Below the pieces are notes generated by a model. That model saw nothing but the letters and a program-made list of their open reading frames with translations, was not told where the DNA came from and ran no database searches. From an uncultured Senegalimassilia sp. (GTDB taxonomy: Bacteria; Actinomycetota; Coriobacteriia; Coriobacteriales; Eggerthellaceae), in NCBI RefSeq assembly GCF_934632265.1, contig NZ_CAKTYH010000018.1, positions 1 to 22,701 of the forward strand: DNA of 22,701 nt, written 5' to 3'. Positions 7,104 through 14,583 of this stretch are shown piece after piece; the first letter of the stretch is position 1; each line of letters starts with the position of its first letter. Made by a program: the position numbers and the translations under genes.

Positions 7104-8511
7104 CTTCACGTTGCATAGTGGGCTGAACAAGCACGCACGCGCCATCGCGTGCGTGCTTGTGTTCGTGCTGGCCCTCACTCCGTTTACCGGGGGCGTTGCC
7201 GATGCGTATGCCGATGTGCGCAAGGCCGACATCGTCATGGGCGAAACGGTGGACGCTCGCGGTCTGGCCGTGGCGCAGTGTCCGAACATCGATGCCGAAC
7301 GCGCCATGGTGGTGGATACCGACGGTACCGTGTACTTCGAGCGCAATGCCGACGAGGCCGCCTGCATCGCCTCGGTCACGAAGATCATGACGGGCGTGGT
7401 GGCGCTCGATGCCGTCGCTTCCGGCTTGACGTCCCTGGATTCCACCATCACGGTTTCCGCCGACGCAGCCGCGGTGGGAGAGTCCTCCGCCGGTTTGCAG
7501 GAAGGCGACACCATGACGCTGAAAACGGCGCTGTACGCGCTGTTGGTGCCGTCGGGCAACGATGCCGCCATCGCCATCGCCGAATCGGTGGGCGCGGCCT
7601 TGCGGTCGAGCGGCACCGCCTCGGGCGATTCCGATGTGAAGGCGTTCGTTGCGCAGATGAACGCTACCGCGCATAAGCTCGGCTGCACGAACACGGTGTA
7701 CGAGAACCCGCATGGCCTCGACTTCGATCAATATAGCGGCAACCTGCATTCCACCGCGGCCGACCAGGCTAAAGTGGTCGCCTATGCCATGACCAACCAG
7801 ACGTTCCGCTCGGTGGTCGGCGGCGGGTCCACCACCATTACGGTCAAACGTGGCGGGTCTTCCGCCGATGTGTTCCTGGAAACCACCGACGGCTTCTTCG
7901 ATATCAACGATGACGCCATCGGCGTCAAAACCGGTTATACCGAGAAGGCCGGCTCCTCGTTCGCGGGCGCCGTCAACAAAGACGGCCAGGAGCTGTACGC
8001 CATCGTTTTGGGGTCGACCTCGGACAGCCAGCGCTTCTTCGATGCGAACGAGTTGGTGGAGTGGGTGTTCGAGCATCGTAAGACCTATCAGCTTGCCAAC
8101 TGCGATCAAACCACGCAGATGAACGGTGCCTCGGTGCCTTTGGTGGCCCAGGTGGCGCATGACGACTGGATCGACCGTACGGTGCCGGCCACGTTCGCCG
8201 ATCCGCAAAGCGCCGTCGAGGTGTTCGACTTGAATGGCAACGTCAGCCAAACCGTGCAGTTCAACGAGCTGCACGGGTCGGTGAAGGCGGGTCAGGTCGT
8301 CGGGACCGTCACGTTCAAGCAGCGCAACCAGGTCATCGCAACGCAAGACCTGGTGGCTTGCAAGGATGTTCCCGCGCCGAACTTCTTCGAGAGCATCGGC
8401 ATCGCCTTCGACAGGTTCATGCGCGGTTTCTCTGGCGAGGCCAAAACGGCAACCTCGCAGCTTTTGAATGCCACGCCGCTTATCGTCGACAAAACCTCGT
8501 CGACGCAATAG
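7093..8511 (+). CDS. D-alanyl-D-alanine carboxypeptidase (PBP5/DacA family)
   Basis: A secreted penicillin-binding protein that trims the terminal D-Ala from peptidoglycan stem peptides. The 472-residue product has a signal peptide (basic start, hydrophobic CVLVFVLALTPF, likely cleavage after ADAYA near residue 40). The three active-site motifs of S11 peptidases are present: S94-V-T-K97, S154-G-N156 and K279-T-G281. A beta-rich C-terminal region follows, and the segment NFFESIGIAFDRFMRGF near the end could be an amphipathic membrane anchor, as in PBP5. The start is TTG 7093, supported by GGAGGAAG. It overlaps the ACT gene and is followed by the FHA gene after 22 bases, so it is transcribed within the aromatic-acid cluster although its function is in the wall. 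No related Mur or Pbp genes are adjacent. Confidence 0.9.
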   Translation: MSTSFTLHSGLNKHARAIACVLVFVLALTPFTGGVADAYADVRKADIVMGETVDARGLAVAQCPNIDAERAMVVDTDGTVYFERNADEAACIASVTKIMTGVVALDAVASGLTSLDSTITVSADAAAVGESSAGLQEGDTMTLKTALYALLVPSGNDAAIAIAESVGAALRSSGTASGDSDVKAFVAQMNATAHKLGCTNTVYENPHGLDFDQYSGNLHSTAADQAKVVAYAMTNQTFRSVVGGGSTTITVKRGGSSADVFLETTDGFFDINDDAIGVKTGYTEKAGSSFAGAVNKDGQELYAIVLGSTSDSQRFFDANELVEWVFEHRKTYQLANCDQTTQMNGASVPLVAQVAHDDWIDRTVPATFADPQSAVEVFDLNGNVSQTVQFNELHGSVKAGQVVGTVTFKQRNQVIATQDLVACKDVPAPNFFESIGIAFDRFMRGFSGEAKTATSQLLNATPLIVDKTSSTQ

Positions 8512-8533
8512 CGGCATGTAGGAAGGAGCAATC

Positions 8534-8974
8534 ATGGCCAACGTATGCCCGGTATGCAACAACCCGGTAGGTCCCGAGGATTCGGCCTGCCCTCACTGCG
8601 GTTTCAAGCTGCAGGGTTCTACGCAGCGTTTCGCGCCGCTGCAGTTCGGAGATGATCAGCTGGTCGCCGCCGCGAAGACCAAGCCCACGGCCGTGCTTCA
8701 TGTGGTCCGCGGGCCGCAAACCGGCGTGTCGTTCAAGCTGGGGGACCAAAAGCTCAGCATCGGACGCAGCCCGCAGTGCGACATCTTCCTTAACGATATG
8801 ACCGTATCCCGTACGCATGCCTCCGTCGAGCCGGTGGATTCGGGCTACGAGATATCCGATGAGGCATCGTTTAACGGGGTATGGGTTAACAACAACAGCA
8901 TCGATACGTATCTCCTGGCCGACGGCGACGTCGTTCAGATCGGCGCATTCTGCTTGGTGTACAAAGAAGAGTAA
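8534..8974 (+). CDS. Zinc-ribbon plus FHA-domain protein
   Basis: A 146-residue cytoplasmic protein with an N-terminal zinc ribbon (C5, C8, C19, C22) and a C-terminal forkhead-associated domain (about 53-146). The FHA phosphothreonine-binding residues are present: G77-R78-S79, S92-R93-x-H95 and N114-G115. It should therefore bind a protein phosphorylated on threonine. No Ser/Thr kinase is encoded in the window, so the partner is elsewhere. It starts 22 bases after the carboxypeptidase with AAGGAGC upstream of ATG 8534. Its place between a wall enzyme and iorA suggests either a wall-signalling role or simple co-transcription. Confidence 0.88.
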   Translation: MANVCPVCNNPVGPEDSACPHCGFKLQGSTQRFAPLQFGDDQLVAAAKTKPTAVLHVVRGPQTGVSFKLGDQKLSIGRSPQCDIFLNDMTVSRTHASVEPVDSGYEISDEASFNGVWVNNNSIDTYLLADGDVVQIGAFCLVYKEE

Positions 8975-8976
8975 CG

Positions 8977-9017
8977 CCGCGGGAGACCGCGGTTTCGGAA
9001 GAACGCGTTCGCGCGTT
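8977..9017 (+). promoter_or_regulatory. Two adjacent tetraloop hairpins before iorA
   Basis: The 61-base gap between the FHA gene and iorA holds two perfect small hairpins. The first is CCGCGG-GAGA-CCGCGG (8977-8992), with a GNRA-type loop. The second is AACGCG-TTCG-CGCGTT (9002-9017), with a UUCG loop, followed by TTC. The second resembles a short intrinsic terminator or attenuator with a minimal T-run; together they may set the level of iorAB relative to upstream genes or act as an mRNA processing/stability element. Confidence 0.5.
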
Positions 9018-9035
9018 TTCACAGACGGGAGCGAC

Positions 9036-10775
9036 ATGGAACTGTTATCAGGAAACGAGGCGATAGCCCAGGGCGCATGGGAGGCAGGTTGCCGTATCGG
9101 GGTGGCCTATCCGGGCACGCCTTCCACCGAAACGCTTGAGACCTTTGCGAAGATGGATGGCGTGTACGCGGAATGGTGCGTTAACGAGAAGGTCGCCGTC
9201 GAAGTGGGCGTCGGCGCCAGCGCGGCCGGCGCACGCGTGCTGTCCACCATGAAGCACGTCGGCGTCAACGTTGCGGCGGACCCGCTGTTCACCGCTGCCT
9301 ATACCGGCGTCGGCGGCGGTTATGTGGTGCTTGCGGCCGATGATCCTGGCATGTACTCCTCCCAAAACGAGCAGGACTCCCATTACTATGCTGCGGCTGC
9401 TCATATCCCCATGCTGGACCCCGCCGATTCGGCTGAGGCGTTGGCGTTCACGCGCAACGCCTTCGATCTGTCCGAGCGCTTCGACGTGCCGTTCTTCATC
9501 CGCTCCTCCGTGCGCGTTTCCCATACGAAGACGCCCGTCGAGCGCGGTCAGCGTATCGAACACGAGCTCAAGCCCTACGAGAGCAACCCTGCGAAATGGG
9601 TCATGATGCCCGCGTTCGCCAAGCCGCGCCGCAAGGTGCAGCTTGAGCGCATCGAGCAGCTTTCCGAGTGGGTGGAAACCTGCGAGTTCAATCGCATCGA
9701 GCGCAAGGGCGCTGCTGTTGGCGTGGTGTGCGCCGGTGCCGCTTACCAGCATGTGGTGGAGGCCCTTCCGGATGCTTCGGTGTTCAAGCTCGGCGTCACC
9801 TATCCTCTGCCTGCGCAGGCGCTTCGCGAGTTCGAGGCAAGCGTGGATGCGCTCTATGTAGTCGAGGAGGGTTCGACCTACTTGACTGATGCGGTGCGCG
9901 CTTTGGGCGTTCGCGTTGCTGACTTCCCGTGCGGTTTGCCGCGCGACGGTGAGCTGACCCCCGGCCTTATCCGCGCGGCGTTCGGTCTGGAAGCTCCCGC
10001 GCACATGCAGGCGCCCGCCGATGTCCCGGGCCGTCCGCCCGCGTTGTGCGCCGGCTGCCCTCATCGTCTGGTGTTCAAGGAGCTCTCGCGTATCAAGGCC
10101 GTCGTCACCGGCGATATCGGGTGTTACACGCTGGGCGCTTTGCCTCCGCTGTCCGCCATGGACACGTGCATCGACATGGGCGCTTCCGTTTCCATGTCCC
10201 ACGGCTTCGAGCTTGCCTGGGCGGGTACCGAGCATCGTCCCGTTGTCGCCGTCATCGGCGATTCAACCTTTGCCCATTCCGGCTTGTCCGCGCTTATCAG
10301 CACCGTGTACAACAAGGGCGCCGGCACCGTGTGCGTGCTCGATAACCGCACCACGGCCATGACGGGCCGTCAGGGCAATCCCTTCAACGGCGAGACGCTG
10401 CAGCATCGTCCCTCTCGCGAGCTCGACCTGGAAGGCGTGCTCCATGTCATCGGCGTGCCCGATGTGCGTACCGTCGACCCCAACGATATGAAGGCCGTGC
10501 GCCTTGCCCTGCGCGAGGCCACGCGCTCCGATGAGCTGTCGGTCATAGTGTTCCGCAGCCCTTGCGTGCTCATCGACCGTATCCGCAAGCCTGCGTATAC
10601 GGTTGCGGATACGTGCACCGCATGTGGCGTGTGCACCACGCTCGGTTGCCCGGCCATCGCCAAAACCGACGACGGTCATGCGGTCATCGACGCTGCCATG
10701 TGCATCGGCTGCGGCCAATGCGAGCAGTACTGCGCGTTCAAGAGCATCGTTTCCACGGCTAAGGAAGGGGAGTAA
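9036..10775 (+). CDS. iorA: Indolepyruvate:ferredoxin oxidoreductase, alpha subunit
   Basis: With IorB it catalyses aryl-pyruvate + CoA + oxidised ferredoxin to aryl-acetyl-CoA + CO2 + reduced ferredoxin, reversibly, for products of Trp, Phe and Tyr transamination. The 579-residue protein has an N-terminal pyrimidine-binding half (GNEAIAQGAWEAG, then YPGTPSTE), a C-terminal thiamine-diphosphate domain with the metal motif from G408-D-S to N437, and two [4Fe-4S] ferredoxin motifs at the end (C527/C530/C533/C538 and C556/C559/C562/C566). This is the standard IorA layout. ATG 9036 has GGGAG upstream and begins exactly at the conserved N-terminus; the frame is open further left but overlaps the FHA gene. 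iorB follows three bases after the stop. Flanking phenylacetate-CoA ligases and ACT proteins support an aromatic substrate. Confidence 0.94.
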   Translation: MELLSGNEAIAQGAWEAGCRIGVAYPGTPSTETLETFAKMDGVYAEWCVNEKVAVEVGVGASAAGARVLSTMKHVGVNVAADPLFTAAYTGVGGGYVVLAADDPGMYSSQNEQDSHYYAAAAHIPMLDPADSAEALAFTRNAFDLSERFDVPFFIRSSVRVSHTKTPVERGQRIEHELKPYESNPAKWVMMPAFAKPRRKVQLERIEQLSEWVETCEFNRIERKGAAVGVVCAGAAYQHVVEALPDASVFKLGVTYPLPAQALREFEASVDALYVVEEGSTYLTDAVRALGVRVADFPCGLPRDGELTPGLIRAAFGLEAPAHMQAPADVPGRPPALCAGCPHRLVFKELSRIKAVVTGDIGCYTLGALPPLSAMDTCIDMGASVSMSHGFELAWAGTEHRPVVAVIGDSTFAHSGLSALISTVYNKGAGTVCVLDNRTTAMTGRQGNPFNGETLQHRPSRELDLEGVLHVIGVPDVRTVDPNDMKAVRLALREATRSDELSVIVFRSPCVLIDRIRKPAYTVADTCTACGVCTTLGCPAIAKTDDGHAVIDAAMCIGCGQCEQYCAFKSIVSTAKEGE

Positions 10776-10778
10776 CCC

Positions 10779-11369
10779 ATGTCCAAAGCAACTACCGTTT
10801 TGCTGTGCGGCGTCGGTGGCCAGGGTACCATCCTTGCAGCCGACCTGCTGGCCCGTACGGCCCTTGCCAGCAATTACGACGTGAAGGTCTCCGAGATCCA
10901 CGGCATGTCCCAGCGCGGCGGCGCCGTCACCACGGTCGTCCGCTTCGGCACCGAACCGGTTTCCACCATGGTCGCCGACCACGGTTGCGTCGATTGCGTC
11001 GTGTCCTTCGAGACCACCGAGGCGTTGCGCAACCTTCCCTTCGTGCGCGAAGGCGGCTATCTGCTGGTAGCCGATGAGGCTATCAAACCACTGCCCGTGC
11101 TCACCGGCAAGGCCAACATGCCCGAGAATGCGCGCGAGAAGCTTCAGGCAGCGGGCGCTTCTCTTATTCCCGCAGGCCCCATCGCCGAACAGGTGGCAAC
11201 CGCGAAATCGGTGAACGTGGTGTTGCTCGGGGCCTTGGCCACGCGACTGGATTTCTCGGAAGAGGTTTGGAAGGAAGTCATCTCCAAGCGTGTGCCGCCT
11301 AAGACCGTTGAGGCGAATCTGCGCGCATTCGATGCCGGTTACGAATTTGCCCGGAAGGGGGCCGAATAA
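10779..11369 (+). CDS. iorB: Indolepyruvate:ferredoxin oxidoreductase, beta subunit
   Basis: This is the gamma-type catalytic partner of IorA (pyruvate:ferredoxin oxidoreductase gamma domain). The 196-residue length is usual. The N-terminal C-G-V-G-G-Q-G-T motif (10-17) and the HGMSQRGGAV segment are family hallmarks. It starts three bases after iorA, and its TAA overlaps the ATG of the second ACT gene by one base (TAATG), so iorA, iorB and the ACT gene are very likely translated in a coupled manner. Confidence 0.93.
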   Translation: MSKATTVLLCGVGGQGTILAADLLARTALASNYDVKVSEIHGMSQRGGAVTTVVRFGTEPVSTMVADHGCVDCVVSFETTEALRNLPFVREGGYLLVADEAIKPLPVLTGKANMPENAREKLQAAGASLIPAGPIAEQVATAKSVNVVLLGALATRLDFSEEVWKEVISKRVPPKTVEANLRAFDAGYEFARKGAE

Positions 11370-11800
11370 TGAGCGTCCAGCAAATCAGCGTGTTCGTTGA
11401 AAGCAAGCCGGGGCACCTTTCCCGTGTGGTCGATGCGTTCACGCAGGCCAATGTCAGCGTACGAGGCTATAGCGCTTCCGATACCGGCGATTACGGTATC
11501 GTGCGATTCGTGGTCGATAATCCTGATCGCGCGCTGCAGGTGCTGCACGATATGAACTGCGCCGCCACGAAAACCTCCGTGCTGTGCCTTCGCCTTGAGG
11601 ACAAGCCCGGCGAGTTGGCGCGCGTTCTAAAGGTGCTCTCCGCGTGCGGCATCAACGTGCAGTACAGCTATTCGCTGATCTCCACGTATATTTGCCTGTA
11701 CGTTAAAGACCTTGAGCAAGCGGAGAAGCTGTTGGCCGACCAGCCGGTTGAATTGCTTGATCAGAAGGATTTTCTTCATATGACGGCCGATATTGCCTAA
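11369..11800 (+). CDS. Tandem ACT-domain protein 2
   Basis: A 143-residue protein with two ACT domains. The first begins MSVQQISVFVESKPGHLSRV with VRGYSASDTGDYGIVRF, and the second shows LRLEDKPGELARVLKVLS followed by INVQYSYSL. The K-P-G-x-L turns that often hold the amino-acid ligand are intact in both. It is a paralogue of ACT protein 1 in architecture, but clearly diverged. It starts inside the iorB stop codon and ends 28 bases before the second ligase. Its position suggests it senses an aromatic amino acid and controls IorAB or the ligase; this is inferred from context only. Confidence 0.9.
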   Translation: MSVQQISVFVESKPGHLSRVVDAFTQANVSVRGYSASDTGDYGIVRFVVDNPDRALQVLHDMNCAATKTSVLCLRLEDKPGELARVLKVLSACGINVQYSYSLISTYICLYVKDLEQAEKLLADQPVELLDQKDFLHMTADIA

Positions 11801-11828
11801 CCTCGCACGTTAGATAGGGTGTTGTTTC

Positions 11829-13193
11829 ATGATCGATATCACGGAAAAGGGTGCGGCGCTTCGCGCTGCATCAGAGGGTCGCTTCGACGAGCTGCCCGTT
11901 CATAACCCCGATGTGGAATGCTGCTCTCGCGAGCGCATTCGCGCTATCCAGCTTGAGAAACTGATTGCGCAGGTGGAGTGGACGTATGAGCGTGTTGCTT
12001 GGTATCGCGATCAAATGGATGAGATGGGTGTGAAGCCTTCCGATATCAAATGCTTGGAAGATGTTCGCCAGCTGCCCTTCACCGACAAGCATGCGCTTCG
12101 TAAGACGTTCCCGTTTGGCATGTTCGCCGTTCCCTTGGATGAGGTGGTGGAGCTCCACTCGTCTTCGGGTACTACGGGGAAGCCCGTCGTCGTTGGATAC
12201 AACCGCCATGACATGGACGTTTGGAACGATTGCATCATGCGTTTGGTGCAGATGGCGGGCGTTGTTCCCTCCGATCGCGTGCAGATGGCGTTCGGCTATG
12301 GCATGTTCACCGGTGGATTCGGCTTGCACTACGGCTTGCAGCGCCTTGGTTGCATGATGATCCCTGCCGGCTCCGGCAACACCGAGCGTCAAATCCAGAT
12401 GATCCAGGATTACGGCACCACGGTGCTGGTGGCAACGCCTTCTTATGCCATGCATATCTGCGAAGTCGGCGAGAAGATGGGCTATGACTGGGAAACCTCC
12501 ACGTTGCGCGTGGGCTTGTTCGGCGGCGAGCCGTGCCCTCCTGGCCTGAAGGCTGAAATTGAATCGCGTATGCATATCGTTTGCACGGACAACTACGGTT
12601 TGACCGAGGTTATGGGTCCTGGTGTGTCGGGTGAATGCCTTGCCGAGCGCGACATGCAGCATATCGCCGAGGATCATTTCCTGTGGGAAGTGATAAATCC
12701 TGAAACCGGCGAGCCCGTTGCCGATGGCGAGATGGGCGAATTGGTGCTCACTCCGCTCGATAAGCAGGCTATCCCGGTTTTGCGTTATCGCACGCATGAC
12801 TTGACGCGCGTGGTTACGGAACCTTGTGCTTGCGGGCGTACATCCGCACGGATGCAAAAGGTTCGCGCTCGCTGCGACGATATGCTTATCATCCGCGGCA
12901 CGAACGTATTCCCTAGCCAGGTGGAAGACGTGCTTTCGGGTATTGACGGCGTTACACCGCATTATCGCATCGTCGTCGATAACGAAACGGGCCTGGATCG
13001 CATGGTCGTGCATGTCGAGCTCAAGCCCGAGGCATTCAGCGATTCCTTCGAGGAGATGGACAAGTTCCGCAAACGTATCGAGAAGGAGCTCAAGAGCGTT
13101 TTGCTTGTCGCTTCGAAGGTCAAGCTTGTCGAGCCGGGTGGTATCGAGCGCTCGTTCGGCAAGACCAAGCATGTCCAGGATCTGCGTAAGTAA
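11829..13193 (+). CDS. Phenylacetate-CoA ligase family protein 2 (AMP-forming, PaaK-like)
   Basis: An adenylate-forming arylacetate-CoA ligase of 454 residues. SSGTTG lies at residues 112-117, followed by FGYGMFTGGFGLHYG, which keeps the Tyr that the first ligase has replaced, then TEVMGPGVSGEC, a RYRTHD hinge and a C-terminal RGTNVFPSQVED. It resembles ligase 1 along its whole length but has about 20 extra N-terminal residues and diverged sequence, so it is an old paralogue rather than a recent duplication. ATG 11829 lies 28 bases after ACT gene 2. It may activate arylacetate for reductive carboxylation by IorAB, or work in reverse to recover energy from aryl-acetyl-CoA. The gluQ start codon follows its stop directly. 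Confidence 0.9.
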   Translation: MIDITEKGAALRAASEGRFDELPVHNPDVECCSRERIRAIQLEKLIAQVEWTYERVAWYRDQMDEMGVKPSDIKCLEDVRQLPFTDKHALRKTFPFGMFAVPLDEVVELHSSSGTTGKPVVVGYNRHDMDVWNDCIMRLVQMAGVVPSDRVQMAFGYGMFTGGFGLHYGLQRLGCMMIPAGSGNTERQIQMIQDYGTTVLVATPSYAMHICEVGEKMGYDWETSTLRVGLFGGEPCPPGLKAEIESRMHIVCTDNYGLTEVMGPGVSGECLAERDMQHIAEDHFLWEVINPETGEPVADGEMGELVLTPLDKQAIPVLRYRTHDLTRVVTEPCACGRTSARMQKVRARCDDMLIIRGTNVFPSQVEDVLSGIDGVTPHYRIVVDNETGLDRMVVHVELKPEAFSDSFEEMDKFRKRIEKELKSVLLVASKVKLVEPGGIERSFGKTKHVQDLRK

Positions 13194-14153
13194 ATGATGC
13201 CGCAAACTCATTATTTTGCACCGAAAGCGAACCGTCCCGTGGTGGGGCGGTTCGCCCCTTCTCCGACGGGTCGTATGCACGCGGGGAATATCTATGCCGC
13301 CCTCACCGCATGGCTTGTTGCCAAGTCCCAGGGTGGAAGCATCGTTTTGCGCATCGAGGATTTGGATCGAGATCGCTCGAAAGCGGAGTATATCAGCGCC
13401 GTGCAGCGTGATTTTGAGCGATTAGGGCTAACGTGGGATTTCGGCCCGTATTTCCAGCATGACAGGGATGAGGCGTATCTCGAGGCTTTTCGGACCCTGG
13501 AGCGCAGGGGATTGGTGTACCCGTGTTTCTGCACGCGCGCCGACCTGCATGCCGCATCTGCTCCGCATAGGGGAGAGAAGTTCGTATACCCCGGTACGTG
13601 TCGAGGTTTATCTACGGAGCAAATTGCTGTCAAAAGCGGTACGCGGGCTCCTGCGCAACGTTTGCGCGTGCCGGATAGCGTGTACGCATTTGACGATATG
13701 GTGCAGGGGCATTATGAGCAGAATCTCGCTCATGATTGCGGGGACTTCCTTATCCAACGCTCCGATCAGGCGTTTGCCTATCAACTTGCCGTTGTAGTGG
13801 ATGATGCGGCTCAGGGCGTTACCAGCGTGGTGAGAGGCGTTGATTTGCTCTGCTCTACGCCTCAGCAGCTCTATTTGCAAGAGCTGCTTGGGCTTGGTCA
13901 TCCGCGATACGCGCATATCCCGTTATTGGTTGCGGAGCAAAATCGGCGTCTTTCCAAACGCGATCACGACGCCGGTATCGAGGAACTGCTTGCAAGGTTT
14001 AAGACCCCGGAAGCGGTTATCGGTCATATCGCAGGGATTTGCGGTCTTGCCCCAACGTGCGATCCCGCAACGCCTGAACAGCTGCTTCAAACGTTCGATG
14101 CCGCGCAGCTTCCCGAGCTGTTTTGCGACCCCGTTCAAATAGCTTGGCGTTAA
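13194..14153 (+). CDS. gluQ: Glutamyl-Q tRNA(Asp) synthetase
   Basis: A truncated class I glutamyl-tRNA synthetase paralogue that attaches glutamate to queuosine at the wobble position of tRNA(Asp). The HIGH-like motif is H29-A-G-N32 within FAPSPTGRMHAGN, and the KMSKS-like motif is RLSKR at 252-256. The zinc-site residues typical of GluQRS are seen: C111-x-C113 and Y132/C136. The anticodon-binding domain of full GluRS is absent. The 319-residue length is slightly above usual, with about 13 extra N-terminal residues. The start is ATGATG immediately after the ligase stop, with no strong ribosome site, so translation is probably coupled to ligase 2. No queuosine synthesis gene is nearby. Confidence 0.92.
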   Translation: MMPQTHYFAPKANRPVVGRFAPSPTGRMHAGNIYAALTAWLVAKSQGGSIVLRIEDLDRDRSKAEYISAVQRDFERLGLTWDFGPYFQHDRDEAYLEAFRTLERRGLVYPCFCTRADLHAASAPHRGEKFVYPGTCRGLSTEQIAVKSGTRAPAQRLRVPDSVYAFDDMVQGHYEQNLAHDCGDFLIQRSDQAFAYQLAVVVDDAAQGVTSVVRGVDLLCSTPQQLYLQELLGLGHPRYAHIPLLVAEQNRRLSKRDHDAGIEELLARFKTPEAVIGHIAGICGLAPTCDPATPEQLLQTFDAAQLPELFCDPVQIAWR

Positions 14154-14175
14154 AGGGGCTTTCTTGCTGCATAGT

Positions 14176-14200
14176 GAAGGCTATCGATTCGATGGCCTTC
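14176..14200 (+). terminator. Hairpin after gluQ
   Basis: GAAGGCTAT and ATGGCCTTC form a 9-bp stem with one G-T pair, beginning 23 bases after the gluQ stop. There is no T-run after it, so a terminator role is tentative. Confidence 0.4.
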
Positions 14201-14231
14201 TGTAACGATCTGGCAATATTATCGATTCACC

Positions 14232-14258
14232 GAAGACCTGGCAAATTGCAAGGTCTTC
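14232..14258. repeat. Perfect 8-bp inverted repeat
   Basis: GAAGACCT (14232-14239) and AGGTCTTC (14251-14258) pair around an 11-base loop. It lies about 79 bases after gluQ, in noncoding sequence, and carries no T-run. Confidence 0.6.
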
Positions 14259-14424
14259 CAGATGATGGCTGCTTAAGCGCGTCGTTCGATTATCTCGGTC
14301 TAGAAATCTTCTGCCTGACAATGAAGCCGGACGGCTAAGATCTTCCGTGGCGACTCTGTTCAGGCACCCCAGTGAGATATAGTGACAACAATGCTGGGGA
14401 GGGAAACTGTTCCTTCGTAGGGAA

Positions 14425-14525
14425 GTTTGAACTCAATAGCGTTAACGCTCCCTTGATTCGGAACGGTCCTTCACTATCATCAGCTTGCATGGCCTCACAG
14501 CGTTTGAGCTCAATAACGTTTACGG
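14425..14525 (+). repeat. Imperfect 24-bp direct repeat, two copies 77 bp apart
   Basis: The copies are 14425-14448 and 14502-14525, with consensus GTTTGARCTCAATARCGTTW followed by ACGS. They match at 20 of 24 positions. The first copy contains the perfect palindrome GCGTTAACGC (14439-14448). A partial third copy of the core is present in inverted orientation at 14536-14545 (TATTGAGCTC). Confidence 0.75.
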
Positions 14526-14562
14526 TTTGTTGCGCTATTGAGCTCAGAAGGACCGTAAACGC
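14463..14562. repeat. Nested and mutually exclusive inverted repeats
   Basis: An outer pair ACGGTCCTTC (14463-14472)/GAAGGACCGT (14547-14556) encloses an inner pair GAGCTCAATA (14506-14515)/TATTGAGCTC (14536-14545). Both are perfect over 10 bp. A third perfect 10-bp pair, CGTTTACGGT (14517-14526)/ACCGTAAACG (14552-14561), uses bases of the outer right arm, so it cannot form together with the outer pair. This resembles a two-state RNA fold or a set of overlapping protein sites. Confidence 0.7.
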
Positions 14563-14583
14563 ATATGAGCCCTGTCCGCGGTT

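Larger units (their letters stand above)
14154..14583. other. 430-bp gene-free region rich in inverted repeats, between convergent genes
   Basis: No convincing coding frame was found on either strand. The region lies between the 3' ends of gluQ (+) and a membrane-protein gene (-), so it needs no promoter for them. It holds hairpins at 14176-14200 and 14232-14258, weaker pairings around 14372-14428, a diverged direct repeat (14425-14448 and 14502-14525), and nested or alternative inverted repeats across 14463-14562. Composition is lower in GC than the left part of the window. It could be a decayed small mobile element, a bidirectional terminator zone, or an unrecognised structured RNA. It does not match the hallmarks of tRNA, tmRNA or SRP RNA that I know. 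Confidence 0.6.

Noticed and set aside
7063..8562. A 499-codon minus-strand frame opposite the carboxypeptidase
   Set aside because: It mirrors a gene with all three D,D-peptidase motifs, and the His/Gly/Arg-rich translation is typical of antisense frames in GC-rich DNA.
8817..9035. Upstream extension of iorA into the FHA gene
   Set aside because: The conserved IorA N-terminus begins at ATG 9036, which has its own ribosome site.
14425..14562. Insertion-sequence ends
   Set aside because: The arms are only 10 bp, no transposase or target-site duplication is visible, and the repeats are nested rather than terminal.
14154..14583. A tRNA, tmRNA, SRP RNA or CRISPR array in the repeat-rich gap
   Set aside because: No cloverleaf, CCA-proximal or GGAAGG-type SRP signature was seen, and the repeats are too few and too irregular for a CRISPR array.
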